Notes under the pieces: generated by a model | The model's input: the letters and a program-made list of their open reading frames with translations, nothing else | What the model was told of the DNA's origin: nothing | The model's database searches: none | Position numbers and translations under genes: made by a program | Part shown: positions 1 to 9,431 of the stretch, piece by piece | Numbering within the stretch: the first letter of the stretch is position 1 | How the letters are laid out: every line of letters starts with the position of its first letter | NCBI GenBank assembly: GCA_965649825.1 | Contig: OZ287703.1 | Location: forward strand, 1,116,001 to 1,180,000 | DNA: 64,000 nt | Reading direction: 5' to 3' | DNA from: Penicillus capitatus | Taxonomy: Eukaryota; Chlorophyta

Positions 1-1627
1 CGTGTGAGGCAAAAGAGTGATCAGGCATGACTCTTGATAGCGACATAGTCAGGAGCTCTGGAAGAACATACATCTCTCGGCTGTTCTCCTGAGGATTCCT
101 CGCAAGAAGAGCTCCTGGATGAAAGTCTTCTACTGGATTTCGCGTCATGTGTGGAAGATTGAGTGTCTCCATCTGACGGACGAATCGGCCGTGCGTGACA
201 ATACATTGGACGACGTCAAGATGGGTGCCCTTTCACTCCTGGGTGTCCATCTCAAGGTCCTGCACTTGGATAACTGCTTTCATCGAGGTTGTGTGGTGAT
301 GTGACGGCGGATGGGGTGAGTGGGGCGTGTTTAGGTGCCAATGCAGATATCTTGGGTATCCTACAGCTGATGCAGAAATTGGAGCAGCTGCAGATTTCGT
401 GCGTCAATCACGATTTTATATCGAATGTTCCGGCCCTGTCCCATCTCCGCCGCCTCAAACGTCTTCAGATACAGGTTTTGATGATCGATGGCGTCTGGCG
501 GCCGCCGCCAAAATACATGTACGTATAGGGAAACGGAGATTACTGGGATGGCCATTGTCCGGTACTGGCTCTAAAGAGCACAAGCCTGCCGACACAACTC
601 GAAGTCATTTCACTCGCCAATGTCCGCGTTCGTGGATTTCATGAAATCATCGATCGTAATGCCACGCCGCTTCTCAAGTCATTCCCTCTCACTCTTCTCA
701 CTCTTTGATATCTCCTTCCGCAGTCTTAAGATCCTCGAACTGGTGTATGTTGAATGGGTCGGGCCATTTGTCACGACGATCGCTCGTCTAGAGGCCCTCC
801 GCAAACTCTACGTCCTCGAATGCGACAAGGTGCCGCCCAATCCATCGATCTCTCCCTCTATCGATGCCGTCTTCTAGATTGTGATTGAAGGTATTCCTCC
901 GCAACAGGAGTCCAGTTGGGCACATCTCTCCTCGTGCCACCATCTCGAGACCTTTGTCCTGCGCAACGGCCGTTACGGAGATTTCTGTGAGCACATGAGT
1001 CATGACTTCTCTGGATTTGCAGCACTCAGCCATTTGAAAGAACTTGAACTCTGTCCCGAATCGAACGCCCTCGAAGCCTGTCCCTACGTATTTGATGATC
1101 ACATTGCTGAACTGACCAAACTCACGACACTCAAACTGACGAACATTGGCCTCCATGAAGTGCCATTTGCCATAACAGGTCTATACAAGACCACCTCTCC
1201 ATCTCCTCACCCTTTGTCTTTGACAGGACTGTCGAAGCTAAGGGAACTGGATTTGACGGAAAACAAACTCGTCTCGCTGCCCTCTCTCAGCGTGTCTTTC
1301 GCGACATGTCTACAAAGCCTGATCTTAGACTCCAATGCGTTTGCGGAGATTCCCAATCTGATGCAGTACACGTCGTTGACGGAGTTGCACGTTTCCAACA
1401 ATCCGCTAAAGTTCTACAGAGACTGTGATTATCTGGCTTCGCTTCCCTGTCTAAGGGTATTGAGATTGGGCAATCGACGCTTGCTGGACGTGTTTCCCAT
1501 CTTGAGTGCATCTCAGGTGGACGAGATTTGCAAAGATCTGAGGCTGGAGCCCGTCGGCGGATTTCATCTGGGCAGTCTGTGCTCCAGTCTACGTCACAGC
1601 AATCCGAAATGTCGTCTGTTGATGTGA
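1..1627 (+). CDS. F-box/LRR-like protein, 5'-truncated by the window edge
   Basis: Leucine-rich-repeat protein whose first exons lie upstream of the window. An intron ends at 40 (TAG). Exons are 41-287, 335-474, 529-677, 724-829, 878-1178 and 1227-1627, all in matching phase, with introns of 46-54 bp. The N-terminal visible part resembles the end of an F-box linker (LWKNIHLS, then IECLHLTD); the rest is degenerate LRRs such as LTTLKLTNIGL, LRELDLTENKL and LQSLILDSNAF. If the F-box is real the protein would be a substrate adaptor of an SCF ubiquitin ligase, but the F-box itself is not in view. AATAAA at 1801 is a plausible poly(A) signal. LRR content is sure; F-box membership is inference. Confidence 0.75.
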
Positions 1628-2300
1628 CGTCCGCTCGCCGCTCGCCCTCATCTGTCTTTCATGTACATTCCGCAGAGCATCACCAACAGAAAGAAAACCG
1701 ACGTTCGCTCTGCAGAGCAGTGTTTTTGGAAGAAGCAAGTCATTAGCAAAGCATTCTATTCTATCTTTATTTTTACTTTATCGCGGGGCATTCAGGAAAG
1801 AATAAACCTTTCTAGAGGTTGGAACTGCCATTTCGGGTCACTTTGGGAAAATCTGTAGACTGTATCCGTGACTGGAGCGCGAAAACCGTTGGCAGATTGC
1901 ATGGTGTTATTGCTGTTGCCGGAGGCCTTTCCGCACAGACGTCGATCGACGGACGCGAAAAGTGTGAGAACAACATTGCACGGAGATCACACTCGTCCCC
2001 CAACCGTTTCCAAGAGACGCATCACAGAGAACACAATACTTACGCCTCTTAGATTTGTTTCAGAAAAGAGTGAGATACAGAAAGAAGAAATCACACTTTA
2101 ACGTGGCGATCTCCGAAAGCACGCGATCTTAACTTCTGCCATTCGCGTTTTTTACAGAACAGCGTTGGATCCTCGCCAGAATTGTATCCGTGTCGTCGAA
2201 TAGAAAAACGACTCGGACGACAACCGCTAGCAGCACGGTGCATCGCTGTCGTTGTTGAGGATATCATCAAACGCAGAGGCCGTCGTATCTTGCAACCATT
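1628..2300. other. Intergenic, convergent 3' ends
   Basis: Lies between the 3' ends of the LRR gene and the minus-strand AP2 gene. It holds the LRR poly(A) signal near 1801. Short open frames overlap in several phases without family signatures, so I call no gene here. Confidence 0.5.
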
Positions 2301-3805
2301 CTACAGACAAGCACAGGATGTCGCGTTTTGTGTGATAGGAGTGAGAAGGATTGTTGGACCTCCCGCCAGAAGATTTGCCCAGTCGGATCCTGGAATGCCG
2401 TCCATGATTCCTGTCCAAGCATCCTGCGAAAAACATCCGCTACGAGATGGCTCGTCCTCTCTCTCGTCGTTATTTGCGCCGTCGCGTTCTCGCGTCTCTC
2501 CGTTCGCTACGGTTGAAAAGACAGGCGACGTGTCCTTTGCGATCTCCGCTCGAATGCCGTCCCCACACAGCGCCTCTTGTCCGTAACAACCGTCATGGTA
2601 ATGCGATCCATGACTGCCATAGACATTCCAGTGGAGAGCCTCTTTGTTGTCGAAGCAGATGGGCACATCACTGCCCAGCAGAAGCTGCGTGTAGAGGTCG
2701 ACGGCTGGAGCGTCATTGGAGCACTCGTCGTAGCCGATGAGTGCATCGTATGGACGGAGATTTTCGCTGGAGGCGGCTCGACTGCAGGACGGTTCGTCGA
2801 ATGGACGACACCATGTCTCCGAAAGCGCGTCTTCTGAATGAAGTTCGGCGCTGGCGTCCTCTACATGGGCGCTGTCTTGATTCCGGCTGCGTTTCTGACG
2901 CTCCTCCATCTGCTGCTCGTAGGATTCCTCAGACATCTCGATGTTCTCGTCTTTGTACCGCGAAAGAGCGAAGTTTGTCACAGCCTGCATCGCAAGCACG
3001 CACGCACACTTTAGACGATCCTCATAGAGTGCGAGACGCTATACGCGTTTTCCGCGAAATTTGATGGCGGCACGGTCGTAAGCTTCAGCGGCGGCTTCTT
3101 CGGAATCGAACGTGCCCAAGTACTGCAGCCAAGTGTATGACAAGACGTTTGGCGGCGGCGGCAGCGACGCCGAGAATGTGTTACCAAGTATTTATTGCCA
3201 GCCACGCGGCCTATCCTCGCTTCCCATTTGCCATGTTGGTGATGACGCGTGACGCCACGAAACTTCGAAGCACCTCGCGAAAATCCAGTGCTGCTGCGTC
3301 GCAACATCGCCACGACTTCCTCCTTGTTCATCGACTCCAGCATCTCCCTCTCCGAATCGTAATCCGATACATGAAACTGAACACACAGCACGACACGTCG
3401 CCGCTGTCCCATTGCCACAGACAGAGACATTACGTTTAAAATGGCCGTCGGGCCCCAGTACGATACAGCCGCACGATCATATGCCTTGGCCGCTTCGATT
3501 TCGTTGGCAAAACCGCCTGGCAGCAAAACGACGTCTTCGTTGCGAGAAAAGCGTCATGTCATGACCGACCGAGATACACTTGCTTGCCACGTGTGCGTCC
3601 TTTCGCTCCTTTTATCTTGCGCACCACACTCGAATCCCAGAGATGCGCTTCGAACTTGCCCGTCCACCGATGTCTGCGTATATGTCGGCTCTCAGCCGAA
3701 GTCGTTGTTACCAAGAGACAGGCGTCATCACTTCGTCACGCCTCTGAATTGCGATGATCCTGCCTTGTTCTTTCCTTTCTGAGCCACACGCTTTGTTTCG
3801 TTCAT
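2301..3805 (-). CDS. AP2-type transcription factor with two AP2 domains (AINTEGUMENTA-like)
   Basis: Nuclear DNA-binding factor. Exons on the minus strand are 3805-3732, 3673-3570, 3516-3434, 3376-3185, 3122-3045 and 2984-2301 (404 aa). Repeat 1 reads [19 protein letters not shown], then [10 protein letters not shown] and [11 protein letters not shown]. The linker and repeat 2 read [20 protein letters not shown], then [28 protein letters not shown] and [10 protein letters not shown], very close to plant ANT/AIL proteins. The C-terminal 210 residues are acidic/serine-rich with no known domain. The reading frame stays open upstream, so the start could also be at 3895. Introns are 52-62 bp. A 330-bp divergent region separates it from the MORN gene. 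Confidence 0.9.
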
Positions 3806-4135
3806 AACGCACCAAACATCTCCCACCACACCAGCGGCTCTGAGATCACACTCGGCGATCGACCAACGATAGCAGCCATGCAGCATTGGCGACATGGCGT
3901 TGAGGAATGGCCTTTTCTGTGCGAATGGATGGAATAAGAATGTGGATGAGGGATGGAGATGGTGGAGGAGAAAGAATAGACCTTCGGTCGAAAGAATCGT
4001 TGACGGCCGTCTCGGTGATCACGAAAAAACGCCGTTCATGTGACCATTAATTCGCCGAGATCGGACGTTCCGTCAACGCATCGATTCGTCGCGACGTTTG
4101 CGTCCATCGCGCACCGACCACTGCACGATCTCGCT
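3806..4135. promoter_or_regulatory. Divergent intergenic region between AP2 and MORN genes
   Basis: Shared upstream region of two divergently transcribed genes. It probably holds both promoters, but I see no recognisable TATA box or other defined element. The first 90 bp may be coding if the AP2 protein begins at 3895. Confidence 0.4.
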
Positions 4136-5639
4136 ATGGATGATACGGAAGGAGGGTCGGCCTTGCCGCCCATGGAACCGCGCTTCGTCAATAAAGCCCT
4201 CCGTGCTCCAGCCCATTGCCCAAACGATCCACAAGCGTGGTTGCGGGGTTCCACCCATCCCTATGCTCCCTTTTTCGGAAACGCCCTCACATGGGAGAGC
4301 CTTGTTTATGACGACGGCACCACGTCAGATCTTCTCTCCCTGGCAGAATCCTGACTCCGTTATCGGTTCAGTTATGAAGGGCTTTGTCGCGAAGAGGCTC
4401 CACACGGCAAAGGCATCTTGCATATAGGCTACGGACCTGGCGGCGGTATTCAGGACACGTTGAGGGGAGACAAGTAGATAACGCCAGCCACGACGGCGCC
4501 TCTCTAGATGCCGCTGTCGACTAGGTATGAGGGTGAATTCTATGCGGGTTTTGCCCATGGCATCGGACAGTACACCTCGCGTCAAAGACGGGAGATCTAC
4601 CGTGGGGAGTTCTACGCTGGCAAACGTCAAGGGTGTGATATTTTGACCTGTCTGTCCACTCCTTCTACTGAAGTGTGATCTCAGGTGTGGAATGTTGCTT
4701 AACTACGGGCCATACCAACGTCTTGTCAAAAAAGGGGAGAGTCCAAAGAAGGCCTGGGAGAAGACCAAAGAAAAAATCCTCGCCCGTGCAAAGTACGGAA
4801 CGTGGAAGAAGGATTATTTTGTGGCCGAACCAGACGAACGCGGACAAAAATACTGTCACATCAATGAGATCAAGTGTCTTTTCACTCCGTTGCCGAGGAG
4901 ATGATCCTTTTGATCGCGATGTCTGTAGGGGAACACTGGAAGAAGTCGAATCTGTGTTGACACAGGCACGGATGTTTCAGTGGAAGCCAGACGGAGAAGT
5001 AAATGCCTTTGATCCCGCGTCGTTTTGTGATGTGACGGCGTGTCTCAGGTGACATATTTTTTTGCTCAGGACGCGAACGGAATGCCGCTGAACCTGCTGC
5101 AAGATCCTCTGCATTACCCCTACGGCACAAAGTTTCTGGCGCCGGGTCCTTTGGGTCAGTGTTTCAATATACCCGATGACGAGGATCTGCAGAAAACCTT
5201 GTTGAACCATGCCGAGAACTATCAACGGATTCATGACATGTACAACCTGGATTACGATCCAGCACCTGGATCCAACCTGTACAAAGCCCTGGAGTACAAA
5301 GCGAAGGTGTGCATCTGTGTTGGTGTCCGTTCGCCTGAGCCGTGGCGTGAGTAGAGGAGAAAGAAGGCGTTAGCAAAGAAGCAGCAGATGGCAGAGAAGA
5401 CGGCCAGCGCACGAGCGCTTCCAAAAAAGAAGTGAGCATCGAGAGAGATGCATGGGTATGGTGGATATGGAATGTGATGTGACAGGAGTGCAGCGCCGGC
5501 GAGTGTGTCTGCCGCGTCCATGGCGATGGGTATTGCGCAGAGATTTGGGAAGACATTGAATCAATGGGGTGAGAATGTGGCGACGGCCGTTCGTCAAAGA
5601 CCTCCGTTGTCGACCCGACCCCGCCCTTCAGAAAAATAA
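4136..5639 (+). CDS. MORN-repeat protein
   Basis: Predicted 376-aa protein from eight exons: 4136-4323, 4372-4458, 4525-4632, 4685-4873, 4929-4998, 5049-5306, 5355-5431 and 5486-5639. Splicing restores consecutive MORN motifs (TTYEGLCREEAPHGKGILH, TYEGEFYAGFAHGIGQY, IYRGEFYAGKRQGCGML). MORN repeats usually bind membranes or scaffold cytoskeletal complexes. The following 200 residues are charged and unmatched. The C-terminus is basic and Ser/Pro-rich. The last intron ends GATGTGACAG. The 3' splice site before exon 6 is ambiguous (5048 or 5063, both in frame). An upstream in-frame ATG at 4040 exists; I prefer 4136. Function beyond MORN binding is unknown. Confidence 0.75.
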
Positions 5640-5821
5640 GATGCAATGATAACGCTCACACGGCACAACGTCTTTTCAGTTTTGTGGACAATTGATCTGG
5701 GTAATGACATGTGCAAAATGGGCCAAGGAGGCGGCGAGGCCACAGAGATGACGACCCAGATGACATCCACGCCACACATCGACAGCAATCAACCATCCGG
5801 CAGACGACAGGGATACCTCCT

Positions 5822-6880
5822 TCAAGACATGTGCCTCAGATACGACACTCTCGAAAGGAATGCAGAAGATCTGCGTTCAGACACAGCCACCCTCTGAGTC
5901 TCACTAATATGGTGGGTATCCATCTCACTGACCGTGCATGCGGAAGCTACGACCAGAAGGAGGGAGATGCAACGGGCTGCGGCATTGGACGCTGACGGCT
6001 TTGCGTAGGCGTGACTACCGCAGACCCCGTTTGCTGAGATTGGAACGTACTGTGTGTCTTACTGAGCCGTGTGGGCGATCCAGGAGAGAAGAAGTAGTGT
6101 CTGTGTGAGGCGACCTGTATCCATGGCCATTGAAAAATGCACAGCCGTCGGGCAGTCGTTACAGAACACCATACGCGTCGATGTCCACACATAGCCAAAG
6201 AGCAGGGCAAAAACACACCATCCGCCCAGGAATCCCTACAACGATCCGTATCTCAGGGCTGCATCCCTCGGGTCAACATCGCAGACATGGAAGAGATGAC
6301 TCAGAACCTGGCAACATCGAGCGATGGCATCCGATGCCGAAACCACACTGGCTTCCACCGCTGACGACAGTCGATGTGTTAAAGCACGATGCCTGTCGGC
6401 GAGAGAGTGCCCACCCTGTTGCTGACATGGACTGCTCCACTCAGGCGTGATCTCCTCAAACGATCCTGATCACCATGCACCGTTTCGTTCATCGAAAGCG
6501 CACGGGCCAGTCATCTCTGCATGACCTCGAGGTCCGGATGGTGCGTAGTACTTAACGACGACCGCCGGCATATGCATGGTAAACAGCTTGGATGGTGTGC
6601 GTCTCATGTGAGCTGACCTCCACACATCATGGCATTTAAACGAACGATTCGCGTTGGGGTTTGTCTTCAGTGAGGCTGTGCATTGGTTACCGTTTCGCCG
6701 ATTCTTTGCAAGAAGAGATTGAGCGTTATCTGCACGTCGCGTTCCGCGTTTCTCCGCATTCGATAGGGCGATGCAGTCGACAGGTGTCCGACCGTACTTT
6801 GAGAAAACGATGACGTCGTGGCGCTCCTTCTCGGCGCGACGCGTCCGACACGAGATCGCGGCGTCCATTCAACGCCGAGC
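5822..6880 (-). CDS. Unrecognised multi-exon membrane protein (partial model)
   Basis: The minus strand carries coherent exon pieces. One reads SLADRHRALTHRLSSAVEAS to ARCCQ. Removing an intron that begins GTTCTGAGTC and ends GTTGTAG joins it to GFLGGWCVFALLFGYVW (a likely transmembrane helix), and on to TGRLTQTLLLLSWIAHTAQ. A further hydrophobic piece (CISLLLVVASACT) is followed by a basic tail with a stop near 5822. The 5' end and one internal junction could not be resolved, and the start may overlap the opposite-strand CBS gene. No family recognised. Low confidence in exact limits. Confidence 0.35.
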
Positions 6881-7747
6881 CATTGCGTTTCACCCACCAA
6901 GACAACAGCAACAGAGAGTTCTACGTATGCACTATGCACAGAGTCCCATCGACGCATCTCCACAAGTTCGCATCCGCTTCGTGGCCAGAATGGTCACTTC
7001 CACTGCCTGTAGCGTGTGGAGACGGTGGGCGAGGTCATGACAACGGGCGTCATCTATACCGTCTTCCCAGACACGCTTGTGATTGACGGTCTCCTGTCGT
7101 GCATCTGAGGTTTGTCGGTGTGAGAAAGATGTGACGGTGTAGCGCTGAAATTGGTGGTGGAGAAACGCATTACGGGTATGCCAGTGGTCAACCGAGAAAA
7201 CCAAGTGGTTGGCGTGGTGTCCGATTTTGACCTCCTGGCCATCGACTTGAGAAATGAGACGCGCTCAACGAATATCTTTCCATCGATCGAACAATCTTGG
7301 GAGGTTCGCGATGACAGCGACAGCTCAGTGCCTCTTTCTTTCCTGTATCCACAGGTCTTCCATGACTTGCAGAACATGATTGAAAAGTCCGCGGGCAAAA
7401 TGTACGTCCGCCGCCTTTGGCGAAGACGTCAAAGATGTGACGTCGCTGATTTGTAGTGTGGAGGATGTGATGACGGATGATCCGATTGTGGTCAGAGCTG
7501 AGACAAGCATCCATTCAGCTGCCCTCCTGCTCATGAGGACCCGGACGCGACGGTGATGTCGCCGACAGGCGATTAAATTGACGGTTGACGTTGCATGACG
7601 TGTAGATTGCCTGTGGTTGACAGTGAAGGTCTATTAGTGGGTCTGCTGACACGTCGCGATATTGTGACGGCTGCTCTTGCGGCACGTCGACAACATCCAG
7701 AAGCTTTTCCGTCAGAAGACGGCGATCTCCTAAGCAGCGTCTCGTGA
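6810..7747 (+). CDS. Organellar CBS-domain-pair protein
   Basis: 225-aa protein from exons 6810-6965, 7013-7088, 7143-7303, 7355-7401, 7457-7552 and 7606-7747. Residues 1-50 form an Arg/Ser-rich presequence (MTSWRSFSARRVRHEIAAS), suggesting mitochondrion or plastid. Two CBS motifs follow: VGEVMTTGVIYTVFPDT with ITGMPVVNRENQVVGVVSD, and VEDVMTDDPIVVRAETS with RRLPVVDSEGLLVGLLTRRD. CBS pairs bind adenine nucleotides and regulate partner proteins. In plants the small CBSX proteins modulate thioredoxins, and this is the closest comparison. Two introns contain GATGTGACG. The gene ends about 130 bp from the 3' end of the opposite-strand U1 variant gene. Confidence 0.85.
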
Positions 7748-7847
7748 GAATACCGAGCTTGTCTATTTGATTGTGTCCCTGTTCGCTGAACAAGTGCTTT
7801 GAAAATTTGTTTGAACAACGGTCTGTTATCAACGCTTCCTGTGGCAG

Positions 7848-7859
7848 AACTTCCGCTTA
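7848..7859. promoter_or_regulatory. AGCGGAAGTT element, 3' side of the U1 variant gene
   Basis: The sequence AACTTCCGCTTA on the plus strand (TAAGCGGAAGTT on the U1 strand) lies about 21 nt beyond stem IV of the variant U1 gene. The same 10-mer occurs downstream of the second U1 gene and upstream of both. Position suggests a 3'-end processing or termination signal, but identity with the upstream copy is unusual. Confidence 0.6.
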
Positions 7860-7879
7860 TGGGTTGCTGGGTAATGGGG

Positions 7880-8040
7880 AGCCGAATTGCGCTTAGCGCA
7901 TAAACGGCCTATCAAAAATTGTACCGTGGAACCTCCCGAAGGAAGTCCCTGCCAAAGTCGAGCCACAGTGTGCCATGTGACGCAACCTCGACAAACGCGA
8001 TGCATGCATGAGCACATCGACGCTCCGGTCAAGTAAGTTA
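7880..8040 (-). ncRNA. U1 snRNA gene, variant copy
   Basis: Reading the minus strand from 8040: a 5' end containing ACTTACTTG, a stem-loop I with a 5-bp core helix, a loop II with TGGCAC instead of TTGCAC, a stem III closed by TTCG, an Sm site ACAATTTTTGATAG, and a stem IV with TGCGC/GCGCA arms. Length about 161 nt, close to the 164 nt of human U1. It matches the second copy across Sm site and stem IV. Differences from canonical U1: C9 of the 5' splice-site recognition sequence is U, the U1-70K loop (ATCACGA) is missing, and the U1A loop is altered. Kept flanking elements argue for an expressed variant, but a pseudogene cannot be excluded. It is head-to-head with the START-like gene. Confidence 0.8.
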
Positions 8041-8081
8041 ACCCGATGACACGACGGCCATCCTCTTTATCTTCCTCTCCA

Positions 8082-8091
8082 AACTTCCGCT
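8082..8091. promoter_or_regulatory. AGCGGAAGTT element between the U1 variant and the START-like gene
   Basis: The 10-mer AACTTCCGCT on the plus strand lies 42 bp upstream of the predicted 5' end of the variant U1 gene and about 70 bp upstream of the divergent ATG at 8153. A TATA-like GATAAAGAGG (minus strand) sits between it and the U1 start. By position it is a candidate proximal sequence element for snRNA transcription and may act in both directions. Confidence 0.6.
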
Positions 8092-8152
8092 CGACGTTCT
8101 CACAGACATTCGATCATCTACCGTCTCTTTCATCTAATCGACCTGTCGCCTC

Positions 8153-9103
8153 ATGCCGTCTCTCTGCCGCTCTTTGCATCGCCTTTGCATTGCATCGCTC
8201 TCTCCCCGTGTTGCAGGAGGTCGACCATGGAGATGGAATAGGAGAAAGGATCGGATCTGCTGGGCAGCCTCGTCGAAAGACGCCCCTCAGGTGTCACCAA
8301 ATCGACAGGGCGAGGCGACGACGGATTTTACGCCCTTTACATTAGTGACCTACTCGCACGACCCGGACGCCGTCTGTCAACATGCCGAAGAGATTCTCGT
8401 CGACGCCACTCGCGAACACTGTTTCCGTATCTGGAACAAATGGGACAACCTCGCTGACTTTCTCGATCTAATTGGCGAAGTATTCTCACTCTTTTGTCAT
8501 CTCACTCTATATCCATTCCTTTTTACCAGATCTTCCTGGAAGAAGACAATCCCAACAAGGCGATCATGCTCTGCTACTACCGCTATGGTAAGATGCAGTG
8601 CTCTTTGGCATTCGGGATAGAGAGTGGGTCCTGTTGCAGAGCGCTTGCCCATTTTGCAGATGCTGATCGAATTGCACAAAACGGAGATCCAGACGCCGTC
8701 GTTCATCAGGTTTGAGAGCATGAGTGGAATGCCGTTGAGCGGGATCGTCGAATTTGAAGAGGTCGATGCTGAACACACACGAGTGAAGCTGCGATTCGAA
8801 CATGCAATGCCGTCCCAACTCCGAATGGTCTCTGTCGGCCGCGTGGGTGTCGAGAACCACATGAAGACCATCTTGGAACAGAACTTGGCAACGTTCAAGA
8901 TGCTGGCAGAAGGGGATCTCGAATTCTCAGATGAGAAATATGATCAAGCACGCGTTTGGCGTGAGATAGAGGAGATGCGTGAGGCCTATGAGCAGTCCGA
9001 GTGGATGTCGACCAATGAGGAGCCGTTTGAGCTGACGGATCTCGAAGACTGCATGGAGCGTCTTGAAGATTCGCCTATTGTTGTGCAGGACGATGAGATG
9101 TAA
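8153..9103 (+). CDS. START/polyketide-cyclase-like (COQ10-type) organellar protein
   Basis: 282 aa from exons 8153-8479, 8530-8587 and 8640-9103. The N-terminus (MPSLCRSLHRLCIASLS, then Arg-rich) looks like an organelle presequence. The core has EEILVDATREHCFRIWNKWD and LADFLDLIGE, then SGIVEFEEVDAEHTRVKLRF and VGVENHMKTILEQNL, matching the helix-grip fold of plant and cyanobacterial cyclase/dehydrase-like proteins that bind hydrophobic ligands. The last 60 residues are acidic. The first intron has CTCACTCTTTT upstream of TTTTACCAG. It shares a 110-bp divergent promoter with a U1 snRNA gene. Ligand unknown. Confidence 0.8.
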
Positions 9104-9130
9104 TGTATGCGTGGTGATGTGACGTTACTG

Positions 9131-9142
9131 AACTTCCGCTTA
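9131..9142. promoter_or_regulatory. AGCGGAAGTT element, 3' side of the canonical U1 gene
   Basis: AACTTCCGCTTA (plus strand) lies 10 nt beyond stem IV of the second U1 gene and 28 bp after the stop codon of the START-like gene. It mirrors the element at 7848-7859 and is the best candidate for an snRNA 3' box in this organism. Confidence 0.6.
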
Positions 9143-9151
9143 CAGAAGTGA

Positions 9152-9322
9152 CAGGTGTTCGTTGCCGAGATGCGCATAGCGCAAGAACGGCCTACCAAAA
9201 ATTGTACCGTGGGCACTTCCTTTTGGAAGCCCCTACCAAAGCGACCCGCCATGGTGCAATGGGGACCGCCTCGGTAAACAAGCTGCATTCGTGAACACAG
9301 CTAGCCCCGGTCAGGTAAGTGC
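9152..9322 (-). ncRNA. U1 spliceosomal snRNA gene
   Basis: On the minus strand from about 9322: GCACTTACCTGACCGGGG gives the perfect 5' splice-site recognition sequence ACTTACCTG. Next come stem I with loop TGTTCACGAATG (U1-70K site; human ATCACGA), stem II with loop CCATTGCACCATGG (U1A site; human ATTGCAC), stem III GGGGCTTCC-AAAA-GGAAGTGCCC, Sm site ACAATTTTTGGTAG, and stem IV TGCGC-TAT-GCGCA inside GCCG/CGGC. Order, spacing and length (about 171 nt) fit U1 throughout. The product base-pairs with 5' splice sites in the U1 snRNP. It is head-to-head with ClpR, 110 bp from its ATG. Confidence 0.95.
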
Positions 9323-9360
9323 CGCAACGACATCTCTGCTCCTTACATCGCGTCATGACT

Positions 9361-9372
9361 AACTTCCGCTTA
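9361..9372. promoter_or_regulatory. AGCGGAAGTT element between the canonical U1 gene and ClpR
   Basis: AACTTCCGCTTA (plus strand) lies 39 bp upstream of the U1 start and about 60-70 bp upstream of the ClpR ATG. Between it and U1 is GATGTAAGGAG on the U1 strand, resembling the TATA-like stretch in the other copy. Position and repetition make it a candidate proximal promoter element. Confidence 0.65.
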
Positions 9373-9431
9373 CTTCAAATGCGCAGGCTCTCTCAAATGT
9401 GTCATCATTCCATACATCACCTTCATAGAGG

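Noticed and set aside
8986-9288. A 100-codon minus-strand open frame across the second U1 locus
   Set aside because: It overlaps the U1 RNA and the START-like gene, has no homology, and the RNA structure explains the sequence.
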